The position numbers were made by a program, and so were the translations under genes. From Cupriavidus agavae (GTDB taxonomy: Bacteria > Pseudomonadota > Gammaproteobacteria > Burkholderiales > Burkholderiaceae): a stretch of 64,000 nucleotides of DNA. Positions 42,439-52,148 of the stretch are shown in pieces; within the stretch, counting starts at the first letter, position 1; every line of letters begins with the position of its first letter. The DNA lies in assembly GCF_004217045.1 (NCBI RefSeq), contig NZ_SGXM01000002.1:124001-188000 (forward strand), written 5' to 3'. A model generated the notes under the pieces. The model made no database searches. It was not told where the DNA came from and worked only from the letters and a program-made list of their open reading frames with translations.

Positions 42439-43241
42439 CTGACGTCCCGGAGAAAGCGCTCCAGCACGGGGTTGAATGATGACGGCGCGTCGAGGAATGG
42501 CGCATGGCCGGTATCGGGCAGGCGCAGGCAACGCCCGCTCCACAGGTTGGCATAGGCCACGCTGTCGACGTAGTCGAGGTTGATGAAGCGATCATCGGCC
42601 CCGTTGACGACCGCGAGCGGCACTGGCGACGATTCCACCCAGGCGCGCTGGTCGATGCCTGCACCGGCCCGCGCGGCCTCGAACATGGTCCTGCGCGCGA
42701 CGCCATCGGCCCGTGTGATCGCCGTGCGCAGCTCCGGGCTGAAGTGGGTTCCGAATATCGCACGGCCGAACGTCTCGACATCGTCAGCGGAGAATGTCTG
42801 CTGACTGCCGAGCCGCATGTGCGGCGCGGGGATGAAACCCGCCGACATGTCGCGCCCGACCGGCGGCGTGCCACTGATCATGATGGCACGTACGCCAGGG
42901 AATCGCGCCGCGACTTCCAGCGCGATATGCCCGCCGAGGGACCAGCCGAACAGCACGACCTCTTCGATCCCAAGCTGGGCGAGGACCTCGACCGTGACGT
43001 CCGCGAAACCAGGACGCGTGTAGGTGCGGGCCGGCGCGGTGGCGTTGGAGGAATCGCCATGGCCGGGCAGGTCGAAGGCGATGAAGCGGTACGGTTCAGC
43101 GAGCGCCCCGTGCAATTGATGCGCGAAGACGGCCCGGCTCGACGAATTCCCATGGATCAGCAGCACAGGCAACGTGCCGTGGCCCGTCTCCTCCATCGCG
43201 ATCTGTCCGTGGGAGGTCTGCAGCATGGTTCGGCGTGGCAT
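42429..43241 (-). CDS. Alpha/beta-hydrolase
   Basis: A hydrolase of about 270 residues with HGNSSSRAVF at the oxyanion site, FDLPGHGDSS, nucleophile Ser in FGWSLGGHIAL, acid Asp in VNGADDRFI and catalytic His in DTGHAPFLD. Close to lactonase/haloperoxidase-type or 3-oxoadipate enol-lactonase-like hydrolases, but the substrate is not deducible. Starts at 43241 or 43226 are possible. No signal peptide. Confidence 0.88.
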   Translation of the reverse strand: MPRRTMLQTSHGQIAMEETGHGTLPVLLIHGNSSSRAVFAHQLHGALAEPYRFIAFDLPGHGDSSNATAPARTYTRPGFADVTVEVLAQLGIEEVVLFGWSLGGHIALEVAARFPGVRAIMISGTPPVGRDMSAGFIPAPHMRLGSQQTFSADDVETFGRAIFGTHFSPELRTAITRADGVARRTMFEAARAGAGIDQRAWVESSPVPLAVVNGADDRFINLDYVDSVAYANLWSGRCLRLPDTGHAPFLDAPSSFNPVLERFLRDVSHA

Positions 43242-43363
43242 GGTGGCGCTCGCACAAGGCGTCGGTGGCAACGGTGGCAGCCATGCTAGCGCCGGCGACC
43301 GGCGGACGGTTTCGGCGCGACACGGTTCTTCCGCGAACGCACGCCCGGTACCCGCCCCACAAC

Positions 43364-44656
43364 CTAGAGCTGGGGCGCCAGCAGCGCGCTGACCCGGTCG
43401 AGAAGCTTTTCGCGCCATGGGCGGTTGGCCCACGCCTCCAGCGAGATCGGCCTGGACAGCGCCAGGTCCTCTTCGAAGATGCGCGTCTGTTCTGCCGCGA
43501 AATCGCGGTCGAGGATATTCAGCGTTGCTTCGTCATTGAGACGGAACGAGCGGTTGTCGAAGTTGGTCGAGCCCACCGACACCAGGAAGCCGTCCACGAT
43601 CAGCACCTTGCAGTGGTACATCGTGGGCGCGTACTCGGCGATCAGCGCGCCGGCCGCCAATGCCTCGCCCCACTGGGCGCGCGAGGCCGACCGCGCGGTT
43701 TCGGAGTCGATGTGCTCGCCGGGCACGACGATGCGCACCTTCACGCCGCGCTGCAAGGCCGCCAAAAGCGCCTTGCGGGTCAGGTCGTCGGGCACGAAGT
43801 AGGCGGCGGAGAGGTCGATGGACCGCGTTGCCGCGGTGATCGCCAGCAGGTACATCAGTGCCATGTTCTCGCTGCCCCCGGTGGGCGAGCTGCTGAACAT
43901 CTGCGCCATGCCCTGGCCGGCGTCCGGCAGCGCCGGAAAGTACGCGTCGCCGTGCGGCACCTGGCCGCTCACCTTGATCCAGTTGTCGAGGAACACCGAC
44001 TGCATCTGCGCCACCACCGGGCCTTTGACCTCGAAATGCGTGTCGCGCCAGTGCTGGGGGTCCTGCGCGTGGCCGGTCCATTCCGGCGCAATCCCAACCC
44101 CGCCGGTGAAGCCGACCTTCCCGTCGACGACCAGCAGCTTGCGGTGCGTGCGATTGTTGAGCTTGCCCAGCGTGTACCAGCGCACCGGGTGATAACGCTG
44201 CACCGCGACACCGGCATCGGTCATGACGGCCAGCACGGCTTCATCGATTTTCTGGCTGCCTACCCAATCCAGCAGCACGTGCACCTTGACGCCGGCCCGG
44301 GCCCGCTCCGCCAGCGCCTCGGCAAATTCCCTGCCGATGTCGCCGGACCAGTAGATATAGGACTCGAAGGTGATCGTGCGCTGCGCACCCCGGATGGCGC
44401 CCAGCATCGCCGGGAAAATCTCGTCGCCATTCCTGAGCACGCGGTAGGCGTTGCCGCCGATCACGGGCGGGCCCAGCAGCACGCCCAGTTCCCGCGCGAA
44501 CTGCGGGTCCTCGATGCCGTAGAGCCGTTCCAGACGGTGTTCGATCCGCTTCTCGCCACCCAGCAGGTTGTACGCCACGATGCCGACGAGCGCGGTCACG
44601 ATGACGGCGAGCAGGACATACCACCCCGCGCGGGCCCTCTTTCGAGCGTTGGCCAT
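43364..44656 (-). CDS. cls: Cardiolipin synthase-type phospholipase D protein
   Basis: A 430-residue membrane-anchored protein with one N-terminal helix (GWYVLLAVIVTALVGIVAYNLL) and two HKD motifs, HRKLLVVDGKVGFTGG and YHCKVLIVDGFLVSVGSTNFDNRS, the hallmark of bacterial cardiolipin synthases that join two phosphatidylglycerols. The second site keeps His, Lys and Asp. One helix instead of two and the spacing are closest to the ClsB-like group. Ends in a basic tail (WREKLLDRVSALLAPQL). Single gene. Confidence 0.91.
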   Translation of the reverse strand: MANARKRARAGWYVLLAVIVTALVGIVAYNLLGGEKRIEHRLERLYGIEDPQFARELGVLLGPPVIGGNAYRVLRNGDEIFPAMLGAIRGAQRTITFESYIYWSGDIGREFAEALAERARAGVKVHVLLDWVGSQKIDEAVLAVMTDAGVAVQRYHPVRWYTLGKLNNRTHRKLLVVDGKVGFTGGVGIAPEWTGHAQDPQHWRDTHFEVKGPVVAQMQSVFLDNWIKVSGQVPHGDAYFPALPDAGQGMAQMFSSSPTGGSENMALMYLLAITAATRSIDLSAAYFVPDDLTRKALLAALQRGVKVRIVVPGEHIDSETARSASRAQWGEALAAGALIAEYAPTMYHCKVLIVDGFLVSVGSTNFDNRSFRLNDEATLNILDRDFAAEQTRIFEEDLALSRPISLEAWANRPWREKLLDRVSALLAPQL

Positions 44657-44748
44657 GAAAAGTGTGCTCCAGTAGTCAGGATTCCGGCGTCAGCATCGTA
44701 AACAATCCGCCACCGATGCGCCAAGGGTGCTTGCCTCTATAATCCGGC

Positions 44749-46146
44749 ATGACTTCCACCTCCCCTACCTCTTTCGCCACCTTGCCGCTGTCTCCGGCCA
44801 TGCAGGCGACCCTCGCCCAGCTTGGCTACGACACCATGACGCCGATCCAGGCCGCCAGCCTGCCGCTGGCGCTGGCGGGCCAGGACCTGATTGCCCAGGC
44901 CCGCACCGGCAGCGGAAAGACCGCCGCGTTCGCGCTCGCGTTGCTCCACCGCCTCGATCCGCGCCAGTTCGATGTCCAGGCGCTGGTGCTGTGCCCCACG
45001 CGCGAGCTGGCTGACCAGGTCACGCAGGAAATCCGCCGCCTGGCCCGCGCCGAGGACAACGTCAAGGTGCTGACGCTGTGTGGCGGCACGCCGATCCGTC
45101 CGCAGGCCGAAAGCCTCGTGCACGGCGCCCACGTCATTGTCGGCACACCCGGGCGCATTATCGATCACCTCGATCGCGGCAGCCTGAACTTCGACACCAT
45201 CCGGACACTGGTGCTCGATGAAGCGGACCGCATGCTCGACATGGGTTTCCATGACGACATCTCGTTCATCGCCAGCCACGTGCCGAAGGAGCGCCAGACG
45301 CTGCTGTTCTCGGCCACCTACCCGGCGGCGATCGACAAGCTGGCCCATCGCTTCCTGCGCCAACCGAAGACGGTCAAGGTAGAGCAGGCGCATGACGCCG
45401 GCACCATCACGCAACGCTTCTACGAAATCGAGGAAGGCGAGCGTCTCAATGCCGTCGGCCTGTTGCTGGACCATTTCCGCCCGGCCACCACCCTCGCCTT
45501 CTGCAACACGAAGGCGCGCTGCCGCGATCTCGCGGCGCGCCTGCATGCGCAGGGCTATGCGGCGCTCGAACTGCATGGCGACCTGGACCAGCGCGAGCGC
45601 GACCAGGTGCTGGTGCAGTTTGCCAACCGCAGTTGCTCGGTGCTGGTGGCCACCGACGTGGCCGCGCGCGGGCTCGATATCGCGCAGCTTGAAGCCGTGA
45701 TCAACGTCGATGTCACGCCTGACCCCGAAGTCCACGTGCACCGCGTTGGCCGCACCGGGCGCGCGGGCGAGGCCGGGCAGGCATTCAGCCTGGTCAGCCT
45801 CGACGAAATGGGCCGTGTGGGCAATATCGAGCAGCATCAGGGGGGCGAATTCGAGTGGCATGCGCTCGCCGAACTGACGCCGGCGGGCGGGGCCCGCCTG
45901 CTGCCGCCGATGGTCACGCTGCAGATGCTGGGCGGACGCAAGGAAAAGATCCGCCCCGGCGACATCCTCGGCGCGCTGACCGGCGAGGCCGGCTTCACCA
46001 AGGAGCAGGTCGGCAAGATCAACGTGATGGAGATGTCGACCTACATCGCCGTGGACCGCACCATCGGCCGCGAAGCCATGAAGCGGCTCAACGAGGGCAA
46101 GGTCAAGGGCCGCAAGGTCAAGGTCCGGATGCTGACCGGCAGTTGA
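44749..46146 (+). CDS. dbpA: ATP-dependent RNA helicase DbpA
   Basis: A 465-residue DEAD-box helicase acting in 50S ribosome assembly. Q motif FATLPLSPAMQATLAQLGYDTMTPIQ, Walker A ARTGSGKT, PTRELADQ, DEAD in VLDEADRMLDMGF, SAT in LFSATYP, and HRVGRTGRAGEAG. The C-terminal about 75 residues (RKEKIRPGDILGALTGEAGFTKEQVGKINVMEMSTYIAVDR) are the DbpA RNA-binding domain that recognises 23S rRNA hairpin 92. Normal length. Divergent from cls; followed by the iron-signalling genes. Confidence 0.96.
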   Translation: MTSTSPTSFATLPLSPAMQATLAQLGYDTMTPIQAASLPLALAGQDLIAQARTGSGKTAAFALALLHRLDPRQFDVQALVLCPTRELADQVTQEIRRLARAEDNVKVLTLCGGTPIRPQAESLVHGAHVIVGTPGRIIDHLDRGSLNFDTIRTLVLDEADRMLDMGFHDDISFIASHVPKERQTLLFSATYPAAIDKLAHRFLRQPKTVKVEQAHDAGTITQRFYEIEEGERLNAVGLLLDHFRPATTLAFCNTKARCRDLAARLHAQGYAALELHGDLDQRERDQVLVQFANRSCSVLVATDVAARGLDIAQLEAVINVDVTPDPEVHVHRVGRTGRAGEAGQAFSLVSLDEMGRVGNIEQHQGGEFEWHALAELTPAGGARLLPPMVTLQMLGGRKEKIRPGDILGALTGEAGFTKEQVGKINVMEMSTYIAVDRTIGREAMKRLNEGKVKGRKVKVRMLTGS

Positions 46147-46217
46147 CGCCGCGACAGGCGCAACACGCCAGGGTAGTCAGGGTAGTCAGGGCGGCGAGGT
46201 GGGGCTGCGTGCTTGCA

Positions 46218-46236
46218 AATACGAATCACTTGCATT
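46218..46236. promoter_or_regulatory. Candidate Fur box ahead of the ECF sigma gene
   Basis: AATACGAATCACTTGCATT matches 14 of 19 positions of the common betaproteobacterial form AATGAGAATCATTCTCATT. It lies just upstream of the sigma gene and would give iron repression of the whole sigma-FecR-receptor set. Confidence 0.6.
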
Positions 46237-46293
46237 TATACTCGCGGCAGCCTTGTTCCTGCCCCCGCCCTCCTGTCGTCATCGTCCCTGGCC

Positions 46294-46854
46294 GTGCTGC
46301 GCGACCCCGCCCATCCTCCGCTGTTCGCCGCCCTGCTGCGTCACTACGACGAACTGGTCGATCACGTTCGCAGGCGCTTCGGTGACCGGCATTTCGCGCG
46401 GGACGTGCTGCAGGACGTGTGCGTGCAGTTGCTCGAACGCCCCCCGGCCGGCGAGGTGACCCAGCCGCTGGCCTTCCTCCGGCATGTCACCACCCACCGC
46501 GCCATCGACAGCTATCGAGCGCAGCGGACCCGCCAGAACCATGCCGAGGCAGGACAGGCAGACCCGTCCGAAAGCAGCCTGCTCTCCCCCGATGTGGCGG
46601 AGACCATCGCGCACCGGCAGATCGTCGACCATCTGGAACAATGCATCGCCACGCTGCCGCAGCGATGCCGGGAAGTCTTCATCCTTCACCGCCTTCATGA
46701 ATTGCCGCAACACGAAGTCGCGCTAAGATTGGGCGTATCGCGCGGCATGGTGGCACGTCATATGGCCCGGGCCATGACATTGCTGGCGCCTGAACTCGAA
46801 GCGGCGAGCGTAGCGACGCCAGCCGTTTCCGCGCCGCCTGCCGCTTCGCCATGA
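46294..46854 (+). CDS. FecI-type ECF sigma factor
   Basis: About 186 residues. Region 2 (FAALLRHYDELVDHVRRRFGDRHFARDVLQDVCVQLLER; HVTTHRAIDSYRAQR) and region 4 (LPQRCREVFILHRLHELPQHEVALRLGVSRGMVARHMARAM) are typical of iron-uptake sigma factors that act with a FecR regulator. GTG 46294 is the first start after the Fur box; a TTG at 46213 would overlap that box. Its stop overlaps the fecR-like ATG (ATGA). It probably directs transcription of the receptor gene downstream in answer to an external siderophore. Confidence 0.88.
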   Translation: MLRDPAHPPLFAALLRHYDELVDHVRRRFGDRHFARDVLQDVCVQLLERPPAGEVTQPLAFLRHVTTHRAIDSYRAQRTRQNHAEAGQADPSESSLLSPDVAETIAHRQIVDHLEQCIATLPQRCREVFILHRLHELPQHEVALRLGVSRGMVARHMARAMTLLAPELEAASVATPAVSAPPAASP

Positions 46855-47705
46855 GCCCCCACCGCGTCTCCTCGCCAATGCCCGAACACCACGTTCCACA
46901 GGACGACGCCCTGGCGCCCTACCAGCAGGAGCTGCGCGAGCGCTTTCCCTCGGTAGAGGCGATCACGGCGGCGGCTGCCGCCCGGCGGCGCAGCGGTCGC
47001 CGGGTCCGCGCCGGTGCGGCCGCCGCGCTGTTGCTGCTCGCCAGCGGCATCTGGCTGGCCGATCCCGCCTATCGGACCGAACACCTCCAGGCCGACGCCG
47101 GCGCGCCCCGCACCGCACAGCTTGCCGATGGCAGCGAAGTCACGCTGGACAAGGGAACCGGCCTGACGGTCCAGTGGCGCCTGCGTTCGCGCCAGTTGAC
47201 ACTGGAGAACGGCGAAGCGCAGTTTACGGTCGCCCACGGGTTCCGTTCGTTCGTCGTCACGGCCGGGCAGACGCGGGTGCGCGACATCGGCACCGTCTTC
47301 GATGTCCGGCAGTGGCCGCAGCGTACGCGGGTCACCGTGATCGAAGGCGCGGTGGAAGTGGAAGCCGGCGGGCGGTTCCGCCAGCTCCGTGCCAGCCAGC
47401 AGGTCGACGTGGGCCCGGATGGCCGGCTGCCCGACGCGGCGACGACCGTCGACACCGAGCGGGCGCTGGCCTGGCAGCGCGACCGGTTCTCTTTTGATGG
47501 CGTGACGCTGGCCGACGCCGTTGCCGAGATGCAGGCGCGCTCGACCGCACCGATCGTTATCGACGATCCCCGCATCGCGCCGTTGCGCCTGTCTGGCGAA
47601 TTCGACCGCGAACAGGTAGCGGCCATCCTCCAACTGTTGCCCGGCATTCTTCCTGTAACGGTGCGACGCACGGCCGATGGCGCCGTGCATCTGTCCGCCC
47701 GCTGA
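46851..47705 (+). CDS. FecR-like transmembrane sigma regulator
   Basis: A 284-residue protein with one transmembrane segment (AGAAAALLLLASGIWLA, about residues 64-80), a cytoplasmic N-terminal part including ALAPYQQELRERFPSVEAIT, a FecR domain (ADGSEVTLDKGTGLTVQWRLRSRQLTLENGEAQFTVAHG) and a C-terminal STN-like domain (LADAVAEMQARSTAPIVIDDP). FecR proteins carry the signal from a TonB-dependent receptor to the sigma factor. Gene order sigma-FecR-receptor is classical. Confidence 0.93.
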   Translation: MSPHRVSSPMPEHHVPQDDALAPYQQELRERFPSVEAITAAAAARRRSGRRVRAGAAAALLLLASGIWLADPAYRTEHLQADAGAPRTAQLADGSEVTLDKGTGLTVQWRLRSRQLTLENGEAQFTVAHGFRSFVVTAGQTRVRDIGTVFDVRQWPQRTRVTVIEGAVEVEAGGRFRQLRASQQVDVGPDGRLPDAATTVDTERALAWQRDRFSFDGVTLADAVAEMQARSTAPIVIDDPRIAPLRLSGEFDREQVAAILQLLPGILPVTVRRTADGAVHLSAR

Positions 47706-47811
47706 CATATCCCGGAAAATTTCTTTCGCAGAAGGTGTACAAACCTGCTGCGTCGAACGGTAACTCCATGAACCGGCCGAATCGATCGGCCTGCCATCAG
47801 GAGCCTTTGTG

Positions 47812-50259
47812 ATGTTCACCGTTCGTCGGCGGTCTGCTGTCCCCGCCCCCCGTCGTGCCATGCGGCCGCTTGCCGTACTTGTTCCGCTGGTCGCGGCCAT
47901 GCTTGCCGCCGGCGCCATCGCGCAAGTCGCGGCGCGTCCCATCGATATTCCCGCCCAGCCGCTGGCCCAGTCGCTTGCGGCGCTGGCACGCCAGTCGGAC
48001 GCACAGATCCTCTTCGCGTCGGATCTGGCCGATGGCCTGCGGGCGCCGGCCGTGCGCGGCACGCTGACCATCGAAGACGCATTGGCACGCATGCTGGCCG
48101 GTTCCGGGCTACGGGTGGTCAGCAACGGGCCGCGCACGTTCTCCATCGTCCAGGCCCCGGTCGATTCCAGCGCCGCCACGCTGCCGCTGGTGACCGTCCG
48201 TACGGATGCCATGGACCGCACTGCGGGCGTGGACGGCGTGGTGGCACGCCGCGCGGGTGGCGCCAAGACGGGCACGCTGTTGATCGATACGCCTCAGACC
48301 ATCAACGTGGTGACGCGCGAGCAGATGGACGAGCAAGGCGTGCAGAGCGTGATGCAGGCGCTGCAGTACACGCCCGGCGTGGTCAACCAGTATGGCGACA
48401 CCGACCTGCGCTACGACTGGCTGGCCGTGCGCGGCTTCGTGCCGCTGCGCTACCTCGACGGCCTGCGGCTGCCCTATGGCGCGCGCGGCTATTCGCAGCC
48501 GCGTATCGACCCCTACGCGCTGGAGAGCGTGGAAGTGCTGAAGGGGCCCGCCTCGGTCCTGTATGGCCAAAGCTCGCCCGGCGGCCTGCTGAACCTGGTC
48601 AGCAAGCTGCCCCAGGCGCAGACCTCGCGCGAAGTCGTGCTCCAGACCGGCAGCCATGACCGCGCGCAAGGCGCCTTCGACCTGACCGGCCCGGTCGACG
48701 AGGACGGCAAGCTCCTGTACCGCGTGGTGGCGCTGGCGCGCGACACCAACACCGAGATCGACTATCTGGACGAGCGGCGCGTCATGGTGGCGCCCAGCCT
48801 GACGTGGCGGCCCAGCACCGATACCTCGCTGACGCTGATGGCGCAGTACCAGAAGATCCGGTCCGACGGCGGCGGCGCCTCGCCGGCCTTGCCAGCGGCG
48901 GGCACGCTGCTTCCGAACCCGAATGGCAGCATTCCAAGCAATCGCTTCATCGGCGAGCCCGCCTACGACAAGTTCGAAAGCGAGCAGATGCTGTTCGGCT
49001 ACAAGTTCGCCCATCGGGCCAACGAGACGTGGCAGTTCCGGCAGAACGCACGCTACAGCTACATCGACACCGACACCCAGCGCGTGCAGGGGTTGGCGAT
49101 GAATCCGGACCTGCGCACGGAAAGCCGGTACGGATGGGCCTTCCCCGAACGCAGCGGCGTGTTCTCGATCGATAATCAGGCCGAGGCGAGTTTCCGCACT
49201 GGCCCGGTGCAACACACACTGCTGCTGGGCGTGGACTACCAGTACGAGGATGCGCGCTACGAAGAATCGCAGCTGGTGATGGTGCGGGCCATCGACGTCT
49301 TCAATCCGGTGTACGGGGCGCCCGTTTCGCGTCCGCCGCTCGGCACGCGGGTGGACCAGAGCCGGCATCAGGTAGGCGGCTACATTCAGGACAGCCTCGC
49401 CATCGACCGCTGGACGTTCCTGCTCAGCGGCCGCTACGACTGGGCCGGCAGCGATACCGACACGCTGACCGCGCAAACGGGCAACACCGTTTCCACGCGG
49501 CAGAGTGATAACGCCTTCACGGGGCGCGCCGGCGTGGTGTACCAGTTCGACAACGGCATTGCACCCTATGCCAGCTTCGCCACGTCGTTCCAGCCGCAGG
49601 CCGGCACCGGGCGCACCGGTACGCCGTTCGAACCCACGCGCGGGCGCCAGACCGAAGTGGGGGTCAAGTACCAGCCGAAGGGCGTCAATGCCTTCGTCAC
49701 GCTGTCGGCCTTCGATCTCCGCCAGACCAACGTCCTGACGCCCGATCCGCTGAACACCAACTTCAACACCCAGAGCGGCGAAGCGCGCGTGCGGGGCGTG
49801 GAACTGGAAGGCAAGGCCAGCCTGGCGCGCGGGCTCGATGTGGTGGCCTCCTATGCCTACTCCGACACCGAAGTCCTCAAAGCCAATGCCAATGCGCGCG
49901 GCGCGAGCACGCTCGGCAACGCCCTGCCCTTCGTGCCGCAGCACCAGGCTTCGCTCTGGATGTACTACCAGTTCTACAACACGGCGCTGCAGGGCTTTGG
50001 CATGGGTGCGGGGGTCCGCTACATCGGCCGTTCCTATGGCGACGCCGCCAACGTCTATCGCGTGCCTGCCGCCACGGTGTTCGACGCCGCGATCAGCTAC
50101 GACCTTGGCAAATCGCCCCTGCAACTGCGCGGCGTGAAGGTCGCCCTCAACGCCACGAACCTGTTCGACCGCCGCTACGTCAGCACGTGCATCTCGTCCA
50201 CGGGTTGCTACTACGGCAGCCGGCGCAGCGTACTGGGAACGGTGAGCTACAAGTTCTGA
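47812..50259 (+). CDS. TonB-dependent siderophore receptor with signalling domain
   Basis: An 815-residue outer-membrane receptor. Signal peptide (PLVAAMLAAGAIAQVAA), N-terminal STN signalling domain (IDIPAQPLAQSLAALARQSDAQILFASDL), plug (QTINVVTREQMDEQGVQSVMQALQYTPGVV; VEVLKGPASVLYGQSSPGGLLNLVSK), then a beta barrel ending GTVSYKF with a terminal aromatic. The STN domain means it also signals through the FecR-like protein upstream. Hydroxamate/catecholate siderophore-receptor type (FhuE/FpvA-like). It could import a xenosiderophore; a link to the NRPS product at the left end is possible but the two loci are 45 kb apart. The 106-base gap upstream contains GGAAAATTTCTTTCGC, a possible FecI-type -35 region. 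Confidence 0.94.
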   Translation: MFTVRRRSAVPAPRRAMRPLAVLVPLVAAMLAAGAIAQVAARPIDIPAQPLAQSLAALARQSDAQILFASDLADGLRAPAVRGTLTIEDALARMLAGSGLRVVSNGPRTFSIVQAPVDSSAATLPLVTVRTDAMDRTAGVDGVVARRAGGAKTGTLLIDTPQTINVVTREQMDEQGVQSVMQALQYTPGVVNQYGDTDLRYDWLAVRGFVPLRYLDGLRLPYGARGYSQPRIDPYALESVEVLKGPASVLYGQSSPGGLLNLVSKLPQAQTSREVVLQTGSHDRAQGAFDLTGPVDEDGKLLYRVVALARDTNTEIDYLDERRVMVAPSLTWRPSTDTSLTLMAQYQKIRSDGGGASPALPAAGTLLPNPNGSIPSNRFIGEPAYDKFESEQMLFGYKFAHRANETWQFRQNARYSYIDTDTQRVQGLAMNPDLRTESRYGWAFPERSGVFSIDNQAEASFRTGPVQHTLLLGVDYQYEDARYEESQLVMVRAIDVFNPVYGAPVSRPPLGTRVDQSRHQVGGYIQDSLAIDRWTFLLSGRYDWAGSDTDTLTAQTGNTVSTRQSDNAFTGRAGVVYQFDNGIAPYASFATSFQPQAGTGRTGTPFEPTRGRQTEVGVKYQPKGVNAFVTLSAFDLRQTNVLTPDPLNTNFNTQSGEARVRGVELEGKASLARGLDVVASYAYSDTEVLKANANARGASTLGNALPFVPQHQASLWMYYQFYNTALQGFGMGAGVRYIGRSYGDAANVYRVPAATVFDAAISYDLGKSPLQLRGVKVALNATNLFDRRYVSTCISSTGCYYGSRRSVLGTVSYKF

Positions 50260-50428
50260 GGGTTGCCGACGGGGACCGGCACGGCACCGCTGGCCGGATG
50301 TGGCGAATATGTAACTTTCCTGTTGCCTGCGGAAAATGCGGTGCGTCCAATCGGAGCATGCGCCGCGAATTTCCGCAGGCCGTTCACGCAGGTCGGCTAT
50401 CATGCCACTCCCCTCCGAAGTGGCCCCT

Positions 50429-52090
50429 ATGATTTCCATCCGTAATGTCACGCTGCGCCGTGGCGTCAATGTCGTGCTCGACCGCGCGTCCGTTACCTTC
50501 AACCCCGGCGAGAAAATCGGCCTGGTCGGCCGCAACGGCGCCGGCAAGTCGTCCTTTTTCGGCCTGCTGAACGGCTCGTGGCATGAGGACAGCGGCGAGT
50601 TCTCGATTCCCGCCGCGTGGAAGATGGGCCAGGTCGCGCAGGACATGCCCGAGACCGAGCAGAGCGCCACGGACTTCGTGGTCGAGGGCGACACCGCGCT
50701 GCTGGCCGCGCAGGCCGAAGTGGCCGCCGCCGAGGCCAGTGATGACGGCATGCGCATGGCCGAAGCCTACATGGCGCTGCACGATGCCGGCGCGCACGAT
50801 GCACCCGCCCGTGCCCAGGCACTGATCCTGGGCCTCGGCTTCAGCGCCGCCCAGCTCGACCAGCCCGTGAACAGCTTCTCGGGCGGCTGGCGCATGCGGC
50901 TGCAACTGGCGCGGGCGCTGATGTGCCCCTCCGACCTGCTGCTGCTCGACGAACCCACCAATCACCTGGACCTCGACGCACTGGTCTGGCTCGAAGCGTG
51001 GCTCAAGCGTTATCAGGGCACGCTGATCGTCATCAGCCATGACCGCGAGTTCCTCGATGCGGTGACGCAGGTCACCGTGCACGTCGACAACGCCAAGCTC
51101 GTGCGCTACGGCGGCAACTACAGCAAGTTCGAGGACATGCGCGCCGAACAGCTCGTGCTGCAACAGGCCGCCATGGCCAGGCAGGCCGAGAAGATCGCCC
51201 ACCTGCAGAAGTTCATCGACCGCTTCAAGGCCAAGGCGTCGAAGGCCAAGCAGGCGCAAAGCCGGGTCAAGGCGCTGGAACGGATGGAGAAGATCGCGCC
51301 GGTGCTGGCCGACGCCGAGTTCAACTTCGAGTTCAAGGAGCCGCTGAACGTCCCCAACCCGCTGCTGTCGATGCTCGACGCAAGCTTTGGCTACCCCGCC
51401 CCGGCCGAGGCCCCGGCAGGTACGCCGCCCACCGTGATCGTGCGCGGCATCAACCGGTCCGTGATGGCTGGCCAGCGCATCGGCATCCTGGGCGCCAACG
51501 GCCAGGGCAAGTCGACGCTGGTGAAGACCGTGGCGCACGCCCTGGCGCCGATTGCCGGCGAGATCAGCGAAGGCAAGGGCCTGAACATCGGCTACTTCGC
51601 CCAGCAGGAACTCGACGTGCTGCGCCCGCACGACACGCCGATGGAGCACATGATCCGCCTGGCACGGGACACGCCGCCGAACATGCGCGCACCGGGCCAG
51701 AGCGGCACCGAACAATCGCTGCGCACCTTCCTCGGCACGTTCAACTTCAGCGGCGACATGGTGCACCAGGCCGTCAGCACGATGAGCGGCGGCGAGAAGG
51801 CGCGGCTCGTGCTGTGCATGATCGTCTGGCAGCGCCCCAACCTGCTGCTGCTCGACGAACCGACCAACCACCTGGACCTGGCCACCCGCGAGGCGCTGGG
51901 CATGGCGCTCAACGAGTTCGAGGGCACCGTCATGCTGGTCAGCCACGACCGCGCCCTGCTGCGCGCGGTGTGCGACGAGTTCTGGCTGGTGACCGCCGGC
52001 GGGGTGGAACCGTTCGACGGCGATCTGGACGACTACCAGCAGTTCCTGCGCGAGGAAGCCCGCCGCATGCGCGAGCAGGCTGCGGCGTAG
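50429..52090 (+). CDS. ABC-F ATPase (YheS/Uup-like)
   Basis: A 553-residue protein with two ABC domains and no membrane part: Walker A GRNGAGKSSF and GANGQGKSTL; signatures FSGGWRMRLQLA and MSGGEKARLVL; Walker B LLLLDEPTNHLDLDAL and LLLLDEPTNHLDLATR. The linker between them (EKIAHLQKFIDRFKAKASKAKQAQSRVKALERMEKI) is the ABC-F hallmark. Such proteins act on the ribosome as translation factors or in antibiotic protection. The ATG at 50429 matches the family start, with ATG 50402 an alternative. Convergent with the AraC gene. Confidence 0.94.
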   Translation: MISIRNVTLRRGVNVVLDRASVTFNPGEKIGLVGRNGAGKSSFFGLLNGSWHEDSGEFSIPAAWKMGQVAQDMPETEQSATDFVVEGDTALLAAQAEVAAAEASDDGMRMAEAYMALHDAGAHDAPARAQALILGLGFSAAQLDQPVNSFSGGWRMRLQLARALMCPSDLLLLDEPTNHLDLDALVWLEAWLKRYQGTLIVISHDREFLDAVTQVTVHVDNAKLVRYGGNYSKFEDMRAEQLVLQQAAMARQAEKIAHLQKFIDRFKAKASKAKQAQSRVKALERMEKIAPVLADAEFNFEFKEPLNVPNPLLSMLDASFGYPAPAEAPAGTPPTVIVRGINRSVMAGQRIGILGANGQGKSTLVKTVAHALAPIAGEISEGKGLNIGYFAQQELDVLRPHDTPMEHMIRLARDTPPNMRAPGQSGTEQSLRTFLGTFNFSGDMVHQAVSTMSGGEKARLVLCMIVWQRPNLLLLDEPTNHLDLATREALGMALNEFEGTVMLVSHDRALLRAVCDEFWLVTAGGVEPFDGDLDDYQQFLREEARRMREQAAA

Positions 52091-52112
52091 CGCGCGTTAC
52101 CCGGCGGGCGGC

Positions 52113-52148
52113 GTGACCGGCGCGGCCGCCGACGGCCGTCCCGGTCAC
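52113..52148. terminator. Bidirectional hairpin between the ABC-F and AraC genes
   Basis: An 8-bp stem GTGACCGG/CCGGTCAC encloses a second CGGCCG self-pairing stem. The genes converge here and the AraC stop lies inside the right arm, so it can end both transcripts. Confidence 0.55.

Noticed and set aside
48109..50757. 882-codon open frame on the minus strand
   Set aside because: Antisense to the TonB-dependent receptor, which has complete STN, plug and barrel motifs. The minus frame has no recognisable motif.
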